The translations under genes were made by a program, and so were the position numbers. Shown one piece after another: positions 7,709-17,100 of a stretch of 64,000 nt of DNA (the stretch's first letter is position 1; the number at the start of each line of letters is the position of its first letter). Below the pieces are notes generated by a model, which saw only the letters and a list, made by a program, of their open reading frames with translations, made no database searches and had not been told where the DNA came from. The stretch comes from Myxococcales bacterium. GTDB taxonomy: Bacteria > Myxococcota_A > Polyangia > Haliangiales > Haliangiaceae. Where the stretch lies: the NCBI GenBank assembly GCA_947483555.1, contig CANKMW010000006.1, positions 88,711-152,710 on the forward strand, given 5' to 3'.

Positions 7709-10123
7709 ATGAGCTCGGTCGGCGACGTCATCGGACCGTATCGGCTGCTCGCGCCGATCGGTCGGGGCGCGATGGGCGAGGTGTGGCGCGCGCGCGACGA
7801 GCGGCTCGACCGCATGGTCGCCGTGAAGCTCCTGCCGGCCGACCTGGCCGCCGACCCGGAGCGGCGGGCGCGGATGCTGCGCGAGGCACGGGCCTCGGCG
7901 GCGGTGCCGCACCCGAACGTGGTCACGCTGTTCGACATCGTCCAGGCCGAGGGCCGCGACGTGCTGGTGATGGAGCTGGTCGACGGCCACACCGTGGCGG
8001 AGCTGCTGCGCAAGGACGGCGCGCCGCCGCTCGAGCGTGGGCTGGCGTGGTTGATCGCCGTCACCGATGCGCTGCGGGCCGCGCATGCCCGCGGCATTCT
8101 GCATCGCGACATCAAGTCGGCGAACGTGATGGTGACCGGCGCGGGAGAGGTCAAGGTGCTCGATTTCGGGCTGGCCAAGCTGATGGATGCGGGCGCGGGG
8201 GCGGCGCCGGCTCCGGTTTCGGCTCCGGTTTCGGCTTCGGCTTCGGTTTCGGCTTCGGTTTCGGTTTCGGCTTCGGTTTCGGCTCCGGTTTCGGCCGCGG
8301 CTTCGGTCGCGGACACGGTGGCGGGCTCGGGCTCGGGACGTGAGGGCATGGCGCTCGATGCCACGATCGCGAGCGAGCCCGGGGCGATGACGAAGCCGGG
8401 CCTGGCTTCGGGCTCCACGGACGAGTACGCGACCCGGGCCGGAACGCTGCTCGGCACGCCCATGTACATGGCGCCCGAGCAGATCGCCGGCGCGGCCCCA
8501 GACGAGCGCACCGAGGTGTTCTCGGTCGGCGTGCTGGCCCACGAGATCGTCGCCGGCCGTCCGCCATTCAGGGCCCGCACCGTCGACGAGCTGTTCGCCG
8601 AGATCGTGCGCGGCGACCCGCCGCGCCTCGAGGACCCGGTGCCGGCGTCGGTGTCGGCGCTGATCGCCCGCGCGCTCGCCCACGAGCGGGAGGCCCGCCA
8701 CCCATCGATGGCCGAGCTGCACACCGCGCTGCTGGCGGTGCGCGACGAGCTGTTCGGCCGCCGCACCAGCCGGTGGCCTGCGGTCGCCGCGGCCGTGCTG
8801 GTGGTCGCCGCGCTGGCGGCGGCGGCGGTCTGGTGGTGGCGGCGTCCACCCCCGGCGCGCGCCGGGGACGTCTACGTCACCCGCGCCCTCGACGAGTACG
8901 ACGTCTTCTACGGCGACAAGGCGCTGTCATCGCTGCGCGCGGCCCTGCGCGTCGATCCGACTCACCCGCGCGCGCTCGCGTACCTGGTGCTGTTCGGCGG
9001 TACCGACGCCGAGCGCGCCGCCGCCGTGACCCGCGCCCGCGCGATCGTCGCCGCGACCGCTGGCAATGATCAGCGCCTCCTGCGAGCGGTGATCGCCCTC
9101 GAGGAACAAGGCGCCGTGGCCGCGCGCGCGGCCCTGCTCGGATCGGGCTCCAACCACGAGCTCGCGTTCTGGGCCGCCGAGCTGGCCTACCGTGGCGCCG
9201 CCTACGACCTCGCCCTGCCGGCCTACCGCGACCTCTACCAGGCCAACGCGAAGCGCTTCCGCGGCCGCATCTTCGATCACTACTCGAGCGTGCTCATCCT
9301 CGCCGACGAACCGCAGACCGCGGTCGAGGTCGGCCGCCGCTACCACGACGCGTACCCCGGCGAGGCCGACGCCGTCGCGGTCCATTCCACGACCCTGGCG
9401 GTCGCCGGCGACCTCGACCAGGCGCTGACGCTCGCCGAGGAGGCCGCCGCCCTCACCCGCGGCGAGGACACCCTCGCCGGGCTGGGCAAGGTCCGCGCGC
9501 TGCGCAACGAGCTCGACCTCGCGCGAGCGCACTACACCGAGTCGCTGGCGATGGCGCCGCCGGCGCGTCGCCCGCTGCGCCGCGCCGCCCTCGGCCTGCT
9601 GGCCTGGATGCAGGGCGATCAGACCGCCGCCGCCGCCGCGGTGGCGCCCTGCTTGCCCGGCGGCGCCGATGCCGTCATCCACACCCGCGGTGCCTGCTTG
9701 TTCGTCGCGGCCGTGATCGCCCCGGTGGGCGACCCGCGGATCGCCGCCGTGCTCGACCAGCTGGCGGCGCTCGCCGCCGCCGCCACGCCGACCCGTCCCG
9801 CGTACGGGGCCCCGACAGCGCTCGCAGCGCTGGTCCGCGCCCATCAGCGCTTCACCGCCGGCGGCTGCATCGGTCCCCGCCCGCCGCCGCCCGCCGCGCT
9901 GGGCGACGTGGCCGCGATCGAGCGCGACCTCGCTGCGCCGATCGACTTCTACGCCGCCTACCACGTCCCGTTCTTCGCCACCTGGGCGGTGTGCGAGCGC
10001 GCCTGGCTCGCCCGCGCCGCCGGCGACGCCGAGCGCAGCGTCCAGCTGCTACGCCCGATCGCCGCCCGCGCGCCCGGCCGCTGGTGGCTCACCGACGACG
10101 TGGCGGCGCTGGCGGCGCCGTGA
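7709..10123 (+). CDS. membrane Ser/Thr protein kinase with enlarged activation segment and periplasmic C-terminal domain
   Basis: 804 residues. The kinase domain begins at once (GPYRLLAPIGRGAMGEVW, VAVKLL, HRDIKSANV, DFG at 152, APE at 255). The DFG-to-APE distance of 103 residues is far above the usual 20-35 because of an inserted Ala/Ser/Val repeat (about 165-200) followed by a Gly/Ala/Ser-rich stretch; the catalytic motifs look intact. A membrane span lies near 355-375 (AAAVLVVAALAAAAVWWW), then about 430 periplasmic residues of Ala-rich helical, TPR-like repeats. Start chosen at ATG 7709 because the kinase fold begins there; a TACAAT box lies 10 bases upstream and no ribosome site is visible. 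Substrates unknown. Confidence 0.9.
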   Translation: MSSVGDVIGPYRLLAPIGRGAMGEVWRARDERLDRMVAVKLLPADLAADPERRARMLREARASAAVPHPNVVTLFDIVQAEGRDVLVMELVDGHTVAELLRKDGAPPLERGLAWLIAVTDALRAAHARGILHRDIKSANVMVTGAGEVKVLDFGLAKLMDAGAGAAPAPVSAPVSASASVSASVSVSASVSAPVSAAASVADTVAGSGSGREGMALDATIASEPGAMTKPGLASGSTDEYATRAGTLLGTPMYMAPEQIAGAAPDERTEVFSVGVLAHEIVAGRPPFRARTVDELFAEIVRGDPPRLEDPVPASVSALIARALAHEREARHPSMAELHTALLAVRDELFGRRTSRWPAVAAAVLVVAALAAAAVWWWRRPPPARAGDVYVTRALDEYDVFYGDKALSSLRAALRVDPTHPRALAYLVLFGGTDAERAAAVTRARAIVAATAGNDQRLLRAVIALEEQGAVAARAALLGSGSNHELAFWAAELAYRGAAYDLALPAYRDLYQANAKRFRGRIFDHYSSVLILADEPQTAVEVGRRYHDAYPGEADAVAVHSTTLAVAGDLDQALTLAEEAAALTRGEDTLAGLGKVRALRNELDLARAHYTESLAMAPPARRPLRRAALGLLAWMQGDQTAAAAAVAPCLPGGADAVIHTRGACLFVAAVIAPVGDPRIAAVLDQLAALAAAATPTRPAYGAPTALAALVRAHQRFTAGGCIGPRPPPPAALGDVAAIERDLAAPIDFYAAYHVPFFATWAVCERAWLARAAGDAERSVQLLRPIAARAPGRWWLTDDVAALAAP
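8209..8310 (+). repeat. in-frame 6-bp tandem repeat inside the kinase activation segment
   Basis: Degenerate hexamers of the form GSYTCG (GGTTTCG, GGCTTCG, GGCTCCG) repeat for about 100 bases and encode alternating Ser with Val, Ala or Pro. Because the unit is 6 bp, copy-number change keeps the kinase in frame. It lies between the DFG and APE motifs. Confidence 0.9.
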
Positions 10124-10146
10124 TCACGAGCGCCGATCGAAGCCGG

Positions 10147-11049
10147 TCACAGATCCCGCGCCGCGAAGGTGTCGCAGGCCTCGAGGGTGCCTTGATCGAA
10201 GCCGCGACGGAACCAGCGCACGCGCTGGGCCGAGCTGCCGTGGGAGAAGGTCTCGGGGTTGACCTTCTGGCCGGCCATCTTCTGCAGACGATCGTCGCCG
10301 ATGGCGGCGGCGGCGGTGAGGCTCTCCTCGATGTCGCCGGCCTCGATGAGCTTGCGCTGGGCGGTCGAGTGGGCCCAGATGCCGGCGAAGCAGTCGGCCT
10401 GGAGCTCGGTGCGCACCGAGAGGTCGCTCTCGCGCGATCGATCGCGGGCGGCGCGGCGGACCATGTCGTCGATGCCGAGCACGTGCTGGCAGTGGTGGCC
10501 GAACTCGTGGGCCAGCACGTAGGCCTGCGCGAAGTCGCCGGGGGCGCCGAGGTCGGCGCGCAGCTGCTTGTAGAATGACAGGTCGATGTAGGCCTTCTCG
10601 TCGGGCGGACAGTAGAACGGGCCGATCGCGGAGGACGACAGGCCGCAGCCGGTGTCGACGGCCTCGCGGAACACCTTCAGCTTGGCGTCGCGGTAGGTCT
10701 TGCCGCTGCGCGCGAACGCCTTCGCGAAGGTGGGCTGGATGTCGTCGACGACGAAGTTGATGAAGTCGTACAGCGCGGCGTCGGGGTCAGATCCGGTCAG
10801 GCCGGTGGATGGACCGCTCGGCGGGGACGGTTGCGCGCCGCCGCCGGCGCCGGGGCCACTACCGCCGCCACCGCTGCCGGCGAGCTTGTCGAGGCCGGGG
10901 ATGTTCACGCCGGCGACCTTGGCGATGACGGCGATGATCGCGAGCACCATCGCGCCGCCACCAAGCTTCAGCGCCTTGCCCGCGCGCGGCGGGGCCGAGC
11001 CGCGGGCGTCCTCCACGTTCTTCGACCGATGACCGCGCTCGTACTTCAT
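10147..11049 (-). CDS. neutral zinc metallopeptidase, YpfJ/KPN_02809 family
   Basis: 300 residues. A basic cytoplasmic N-terminus precedes one membrane span (about 33-50, MVLAIIAVIAKVAGVNIPG), then a Gly/Ser/Pro linker and the peptidase domain with the zinc motif HEFGHHCQHVLG (HExxH form) near residue 185. The domain ends with the typical MAGQKVNPETFSHGSS-type segment of this family. Members are membrane-anchored putative metalloproteases of poorly defined substrate. Divergent from the PHP gene at 11073 with only 23 bases between starts; a TACCTT box read on the minus strand lies 6 bases before the ATG. Confidence 0.88.
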   Translation of the reverse strand: MKYERGHRSKNVEDARGSAPPRAGKALKLGGGAMVLAIIAVIAKVAGVNIPGLDKLAGSGGGGSGPGAGGGAQPSPPSGPSTGLTGSDPDAALYDFINFVVDDIQPTFAKAFARSGKTYRDAKLKVFREAVDTGCGLSSSAIGPFYCPPDEKAYIDLSFYKQLRADLGAPGDFAQAYVLAHEFGHHCQHVLGIDDMVRRAARDRSRESDLSVRTELQADCFAGIWAHSTAQRKLIEAGDIEESLTAAAAIGDDRLQKMAGQKVNPETFSHGSSAQRVRWFRRGFDQGTLEACDTFAARDL

Positions 11050-11055
11050 GCGCGC

Positions 11056-11065
11056 AAGGTATCAT
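11056..11065. promoter_or_regulatory. overlapping divergent -10-like boxes
   Basis: The 23 bases between the two divergent start codons contain TATCAT (11060-11065, plus strand, 7 bases before the GTG at 11073) and TACCTT (11061-11056, minus strand, 6 bases before the ATG at 11049). There is no room for leaders or ribosome sites, so both genes are probably transcribed from, or within a base or two of, their start codons. Confidence 0.45.
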
Positions 11066-11072
11066 CGGTGGC

Positions 11073-12584
11073 GTGCTGGTTCTGTCGGCGGTCATCGCAA
11101 CCCTGCGGCTCACCGGCATCGTGCCGGTCGAGGGCGGTGACTACCTGCAGGTCCCGTTCACCGTGCCCGCCGGCACCGTCGAGCTCAGCGTCGCGCACGA
11201 CGACGGCTCGGCGAGCCAGATCCTCGACTGGGGCGTGTGGGCGCCCGAGGGCTTCCGCGGCTGGGGCGGCGGGCTCACCGACGCGGCGGTGATCGGCGTC
11301 GCCGAGTCGTCGCGCGGCTACCGCGCGGGGCCGGTCACGGCCGGCGCCTGGGCCGTGGTGATCGGCAAGGCCAAGCTGCAGGGCGAGCCCGGCCAGTACA
11401 CGATCGATCTCGAGTTCCGCGACGTCGCCACGCTGCCGGTGGGGCCGCGCGCGCCGTGGACCGCGGTGACGCTGGCCGCCGAGCGGCGCTGGTACGGCGG
11501 CGACTTCCACGTCCACTCCGAGGACAGCGGCGACGCGACCGCCACGCTCGACCAGATCGTCAGCCTGGCCGGCATGCGGGGCCTCGACTTCGTCGTGCTC
11601 ACCGATCACAACACCGACGCCCACCTGGCGCGGCTGGCGGCCCGGCAGCAGGGGCTCGCCAACCTGTTGCTGGTGCGCGGCGCCGAGATCACCACCTACG
11701 GCGGCCACGGCAACGCGGTCGGCACCAGCAGCTACGTCGATCATCGGGTCGGCCTGGGCGGCGTCGGCGCGCCATCGATCATCGACGCCGTCGACGCCCA
11801 AGGCGGTGCGTTCATCGTCAACCATCCGGCGCTGGAGCTCGGCGAGCTGTGCATCGGATGCGGCTGGTCCCACGGCGATACGCCGTGGGACCGGGTCGCC
11901 GGGATCGAGATCCAGACCGGGAACGCCGATCTGACCGCCGCGCTGTTCACGCCGCGCTCGATCGCCATCTGGGATCGCGAGGAGGATGCCGGCCATCCGC
12001 TGGCGGCGATCGGTGGCAGCGACGATCACCGCGCCGGCATGGAGACCGGTTCGCTGCCGGCGCGCATCGGCAGCCCGACCACGATGGTGCTCGCCGATGG
12101 CCTCTCCGAGCGGGCGATCGTCGACGCGGTGCGCGGCGGTCGGACCGTGGTCAAGATCCGCGGCCCCGACGATCCGATGGTGGCGCTGGTGGTCGAGGAC
12201 GCCGCCAGTGAACGCCGCGCCGAGCTGGGCGAGACGCTCGCCGACGTCGGTGCCGTCGAGCTCGTGGTCACCGTCGACGGCGGCGCCGGCGCGATCATCG
12301 AGCTGTGGAAGGACGGCGAGCAGGTCGCGACCACGCCGGTGACCGGCGCCGTCACGCGCCTGGCGCGGCCGGTCTCGGGCCAGCTCGAGCGCTACCGCGT
12401 CGAGTTGACGCAGGACGGCCAGCGCCTCACGGTCACCAGCCACGTCTACGTCGCCGGTGATCCGAGCCTGGCGCCCGATGGCGGCTGCTGCGACGGCGGC
12501 GGCGGGAGTACGGCGCCGCCCTGGTTCGCGTTTGCCCTCGCGATCGCGGCCGCCCAGGCGCGCCGTCGCCGTCCCGCGCGCTGA
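11073..12584 (+). CDS. PHP-domain metallophosphoesterase (CehA/McbA type) with MYXO-CTERM-like tail
   Basis: 503 residues from a GTG start. A beta-rich N-terminal part (1-135) is followed by a PHP-type metal site: GDFHVHSEDSGDA near 145, FVVLTDHNT near 175, an EITTYGGHGNA stretch, and GSDDHR near 315. This is the layout of secreted CehA/McbA-like hydrolases that act on phospho- or carbamate esters. The last 35 residues hold a GGCC motif, a short hydrophobic span (WFAFALAIAAAQ) and an Arg-rich end, the pattern of MYXO-CTERM sorting signals. It is therefore likely to be surface-anchored or released. The N-terminal signal is weak, so the start could be slightly different. Confidence 0.82.
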   Translation: MLVLSAVIATLRLTGIVPVEGGDYLQVPFTVPAGTVELSVAHDDGSASQILDWGVWAPEGFRGWGGGLTDAAVIGVAESSRGYRAGPVTAGAWAVVIGKAKLQGEPGQYTIDLEFRDVATLPVGPRAPWTAVTLAAERRWYGGDFHVHSEDSGDATATLDQIVSLAGMRGLDFVVLTDHNTDAHLARLAARQQGLANLLLVRGAEITTYGGHGNAVGTSSYVDHRVGLGGVGAPSIIDAVDAQGGAFIVNHPALELGELCIGCGWSHGDTPWDRVAGIEIQTGNADLTAALFTPRSIAIWDREEDAGHPLAAIGGSDDHRAGMETGSLPARIGSPTTMVLADGLSERAIVDAVRGGRTVVKIRGPDDPMVALVVEDAASERRAELGETLADVGAVELVVTVDGGAGAIIELWKDGEQVATTPVTGAVTRLARPVSGQLERYRVELTQDGQRLTVTSHVYVAGDPSLAPDGGCCDGGGGSTAPPWFAFALAIAAAQARRRRPAR

Positions 12585-12604
12585 CGCTGGGGGTAGAGTC
12601 GGCC

Positions 12605-13648
12605 ATGGCCGACAAGAAGCCCAAGCAAGCCGCCGCCCGGAAGCCCGCCGGCGACAAGAAGCCGCCCGCCGAGAAGAAGCCGCGGGCGTCGAAGAAGCCG
12701 AAAGCGGCCGCCGGCTCGACCGGGATCAGCGCCGCCGACACGGTCGCCGGATCGCCACCGGCCGCCATCGTCGCGCTCGAGGACCGGATCACCGGCGTCG
12801 GTGGTGCCGTGGTCGGGCACTACCGCGAGCCGCTCGGCGGGCACTGGGTCGTGCTCGCGGTCCTGCCCATCGATCAGGTCGAGCCGACGCCGTACCAGCG
12901 CGAGCTGTCGAAGGCGCATGCCGACCGCCTGGCGATGGTGATCCCCAAGGTCGGTCGCTTCCTCGATCCGATCGTCACCGTGCCGACCGCCGAGGGATTT
13001 CGTTCGCCCAACGGCATGCACCGGCTGGCGGCGATGCGGTCGCTCGGCGCGCGCGCCATCACGGCGCTGATCGTCCCCGAGCCCGAGGTCGCGTTCCGCA
13101 TCCTCGCCCTCAACACCGAGAAGGCCCACAACCTGCGCGACAAGTCGCTCGAGGTGGTGCGCATGGTGCGGGCGCTGGTCGCCGATCCGGTGGCTGGCAA
13201 GCGAGCGGAGAACGAGTACCAGCTCGAGCTCGAGCAGCCGGCGTTCCTGACCATCGGGGTCTGCTACGAGCGGAACGGTCGCTACTCGGGCGGCGCGTAC
13301 CTGTCGGTGGTGAGCAAGTGCGAGGAGTGGAGCGAGCAAGCGCTGCGCGACGTCCTGCCGGCCCGCGAGGTCCACGCCACCCGCCTGCTCGAGCTCGACG
13401 AGGCGGTCAACGTCGCGGTCGCCAAGCTCAAGGCGGCCGGGTTCCAGAGCGGATACCTCAAGCCGGTGGTGGTGGCGCGCATCAACCCGCTGCGCTGGAT
13501 CAAGGTGAAGCCCGGGCAGCCGATCCGCGCCGACTTCGACAAGACGATCGACAAGATGCTCGAGGGTGCGCGGGCCTTCGATCCATCGAAGATCAAGGCC
13601 GATGACATCGCGGCGGCGGCGGCGATGGGCGGGCCTTCCGACGAGTGA
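12605..13648 (+). CDS. ParB-like N-terminal domain protein
   Basis: 347 residues. A Lys/Ala/Pro-rich N-terminal tail (1-40, KKP repeats) could bind DNA nonspecifically. Then comes a ParB/Sulfiredoxin-type domain (about 80-180) with PIDQVEPTPYQRELSKAHADR, IVTVPTAEGFRSPNGMHRLAAM (the GxHR-like motif that binds CTP in ParB proteins), and a helical C-terminal half without a clear HTH. No parA or parS is nearby, so a chromosome-segregation role is not supported. TAGAGT lies 5 bases before the ATG, with no ribosome site, suggesting a leaderless mRNA. Precise function unknown. Confidence 0.75.
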   Translation: MADKKPKQAAARKPAGDKKPPAEKKPRASKKPKAAAGSTGISAADTVAGSPPAAIVALEDRITGVGGAVVGHYREPLGGHWVVLAVLPIDQVEPTPYQRELSKAHADRLAMVIPKVGRFLDPIVTVPTAEGFRSPNGMHRLAAMRSLGARAITALIVPEPEVAFRILALNTEKAHNLRDKSLEVVRMVRALVADPVAGKRAENEYQLELEQPAFLTIGVCYERNGRYSGGAYLSVVSKCEEWSEQALRDVLPAREVHATRLLELDEAVNVAVAKLKAAGFQSGYLKPVVVARINPLRWIKVKPGQPIRADFDKTIDKMLEGARAFDPSKIKADDIAAAAAMGGPSDE

Positions 13649-13672
13649 ACGGTAGCTCGACCTGCTCTTCGG

Positions 13673-14077
13673 CTACAGGTCGCGCATCCGTCGCTCGGTG
13701 TCCTCGTCGAGGATGTTGCGCGGCCGGGCGCTGATCAACTTCTCGGCGACCATCGCGAGGTCTTCGGGAGCACACGGCTTGGGCACGAACGCGGCGGCGC
13801 CGAGGTGGGCCGACTGCTCGGGCGCCTGCGGCGACGACGACACCAGGATCAGCGGCGGCGGCTCGGGCAGGCGCTGCAGCTCCTCGATCAGCGCCCGCGC
13901 GCTGCGCGCCGGATCCATGCTGTCGAGCACCACGGCGTCGATGCCACCTTCGCGCGCGTGGCGGACCGCCTCGGTGATATCGCCGACCTCGACCACCGCG
14001 AGGCCGCGGAGGCGGATCGCCGCGCTCCACTCGAGCCGAAGCTCTGGATCCGCTTGAACGATCAGGATCGTGCCCAC
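13673..14077 (-). CDS. single-domain response regulator
   Basis: 134 residues, one receiver (REC) domain with no output domain. It has the N-terminal acidic residue (VQADPE), the phospho-acceptor Asp in VVLDSMDP (about residue 52), the conserved Ser after beta-4 (LVSSSP) and the Lys in PKPCAPEDL. The usual acidic pair DD is reduced to AD. It follows the kinase gene 14154-17246 on the same strand with a 76-base gap, so it may be co-transcribed with it. No histidine kinase is nearby. Confidence 0.85.
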   Translation of the reverse strand: MGTILIVQADPELRLEWSAAIRLRGLAVVEVGDITEAVRHAREGGIDAVVLDSMDPARSARALIEELQRLPEPPPLILVSSSPQAPEQSAHLGAAAFVPKPCAPEDLAMVAEKLISARPRNILDEDTERRMRDL

Positions 14078-14153
14078 ATGCTCGTCACTCTAGCAACCGG
14101 CGAGCGACCTGACGAGACCCGCACCCCGCTAACGCGCACCGCCGGGGCTCGAC

Positions 14154-17100
14154 TCAGCGGTCGTTGGCCGCCCGCGCTCGCTCCGCGCCCTCGGTCCAGC
14201 CCACCTCCTGGGCCAGCTCCCGCGCCTCGCGCAGCACCTCAGGAGAAATTCGCATCAGGGTTCGCCCCGGGCTGGTCCCGTACAGCAGCAGCTCCGCGGT
14301 GCCGCGGCGATCGCCCATGCGACGCAGCTCCTCGACGGCGGCGCGGCGATGTTGCTCCGCCAGCAGGTGATGGCCGAGCCGTTCGTGGCACCCGGCGAGC
14401 AGCGACTGGGTCCGCGCGGCGCCGGCGCGAGCGTTCACGCGTTGCGCCTGAGCGAGCGTCATCTCGCCGAATTCCACGGCTCGCGGCAGATCGTCCGCGC
14501 TGACCGCGAGCTGGGCCAGCTTGAGGGTCAAGCGCCACAGGTTGCGGGGCCCCCGCGTCGAGCTGCCGCCCTCGCCGAGCGTGACCATGTCCATCGCCTC
14601 CTCGAGCTCGCGGCCGGCGGCGGCGACCTTGCCGATGCGGATCAGGACGGCGGCCAGATCCAGGTAGGTGTCGGCGATCAGCTCGCCGTCGCCACTGGCG
14701 ATCGCGGCGCCGACCGCGCGCTGCAGATGGGGGATCGCCGCGCTGGGCTCGCTCTCGGTGGCGGCGAGCTGCCCCGAGGCCCGCAACAGCAAGGCGGTCA
14801 GGCGCGCGCCCTGGTCGCCCCAGGTCTCGGCCTCGTGCAGCACGCCACGGGCCAGCGCCAGCTCGCCGGTCAGGCGCAGCGCTTCGGCCAGCTTGATCGA
14901 GATGGTCACCAGCATCGCCGACGGCAGGTCGCCGGCCGTGAGCGCGTGGCGCGCCGCCACCAGCGCCCGCTGGTAGAAGTGGGCCGATCCGGAATCGTCG
15001 AGCTGGCGAGCGGCCAGGTCGCCGGCCGCCGTCAGGTGGGTCACCGCCGGTGCGCGATGACCGGCGGCCTCGTGGTGCGCACCCAGCACCGCGGCCGGGG
15101 CGCCCATCGCCACCAGCTCGTCGATGGCCCCGACGTGGAGCTGGCGACGGACGTGCGCCGGCGTGGCACCATAGACGACGTCGCGCACCAGCCCGCTCGG
15201 GAACTGGACCGTGTCGCCCTCGATCCGCACCAGCCCCTGGCGCGCGGCGGTGGCCAGCGCCGCGTCGCAGCCGTCACCGAGCGCCGAGATGCGCCCGACG
15301 GCGTCGAGCGGAGCCTCGCGCCCGAACACCGCCACCGCCTGGCACGCGACCAGCGTCTTCTGCGGCAGGGTGTCGAGGCGTGCGGCGATCAGGTCGGGGA
15401 GCGCGGCCGGCGCTTGCTCGACGTCGCCGCCCTCGGCGAGGAAGCGCAGCAGGTGCTCGACGTGAACCGGCGCACCGTCGGTCATCTCGGTCAGCTGCAC
15501 CACCGTCGGCAAGCCGGCGTGGCCGGCGCGAGCGAGCTGGGTGATGATGAACGCCAGGTCGTCGGCATCGAGCGGTTCGAGCACGACGCGCACGCAGTCG
15601 GCTGGCCAGGTCCGGGCATGATCCTCGTCGAGCACGACGACCATGCGGGCGTCGCCGACCCGGCGCTCGACCATGCGGCGCACCATCTCCAGGGACGGCA
15701 GATCGTAGCGGTCGGCGTCCTCGAACACGATCGCGGTCGGGCCGCGCAGCGCCTCCGCGGCCAGCGTGCGCGACGCCGAGGCCACGATCTCGCGCCGTCG
15801 GGTCGGCGGCTCGAGCTCCGACAGCTCCGAGGGGTGTCCGAACAGCTCGGCCAGGCCCGGCACGTCGCGGGCCGACATGCCGCGGGCGAGCGCGGCGGCG
15901 TCGAGGTCGTCGCGGGCGCACAGCGGTGGCAGCTCGAGGATGGTCGCGACCAGGGCCCGCAGCGGATACAGGGTCGCGCCGACCCCGTTGGGATCGGCGT
16001 CGGCCTGGTAGATGGTCACGCCGGCGGCGTCGGCGACCCGACCGTAGGCCTCGTGCAGGAGCGCGGTGCGCCCGGCGCCGGTGTCGCCCACGATGAGCAG
16101 GGCTGGGGCCACCGTGGTCCCGGCCAGGAACGCGCACACCGCATCGAGTGCGGCGTCGCGTCCGACCAGCGGCAAGGGGAACATCTCGGCCGCCGCAGGC
16201 GCGATCATCCCGGTGGCCGGCACGGCCGGCACGGCCGGCGCGGTCAGCGCCGTCGGCACCACCTCCGGCTGGCGCGGATGTCCGCATTCCGGACAGAAGC
16301 GGAACCGGACGCTCGAACGATCGCCACACGACGGGCACCCGACCTCGTCGCTCAGCGGGGAGAACTTGCTGGTGGTGACGGCGTGGCCGACCAGTTCGTC
16401 GATCGCGTCGCGCATCTCGGCGGCGTCGGCGAAGCGATCGGCGGGTTTCTTGGCCAGCGCCCGCGACATCAGCGGCTGGAGCCCGGGCGGCAGGTGGCGC
16501 ACCGCCAGCGCCAGCAGTGGCGGGTCCTGCTTGAGCTGGCGAGTGAGGATGTCGACCGCGCCGCCGCCGACGAACGGGGTCTGGCCGACCAGCAGCTCGT
16601 ACAGCACGATCCCGACCGCGTAGAGGTCGCTGGCGAACGACGGCGCCGCCCCGGTGATGATCTCCGGCGCCATGTACTCGGGCGTGCCACAGATGTTGCG
16701 GTCGTCGCCGTCGCGCGGGACGTTGACCAGGCGGGCGATGCCGAAGTCGACGACCTTGACCTGATCCTGTCCGGTGCGGCGCTGGTCGACGACGATGTTG
16801 TCGCACTTGAGATCGGCGTGGACGACCCCGGCCAGGTGGGCCTCCTCGATGCCGGCCAGCACCTGGGACACCACGCCGAGGACGCGGGCCACCGGCAGCG
16901 GGTGCTCGCGGGACAGCAGGTGCGTGAGCGTCGGCCCGCGCAGGTACTCCATGACGATGTACAGCAGGCCGTCGGGGGTCTGGCCGTAGTCGATGACCGA
17001 GACGGTGTTGGGGTGGTTGAGGCGGCTGGCGGCCAGGGCCTCGTCATGGAAGCGCTTGACCAGGCGGGGGTCCTTGGTCAGCTCCTCGGACAGGATCTTG

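Noticed and set aside
8187..8390. Gly-Phe or Arg-Leu repeat protein in other frames of the kinase repeat
   Set aside because: These are shadow translations of the hexamer array in the kinase gene; no start or ribosome site supports them.
12605..13648. Chromosome partition locus around the ParB-like gene
   Set aside because: No parA, parS-like palindromes, dnaA or gid genes nearby.
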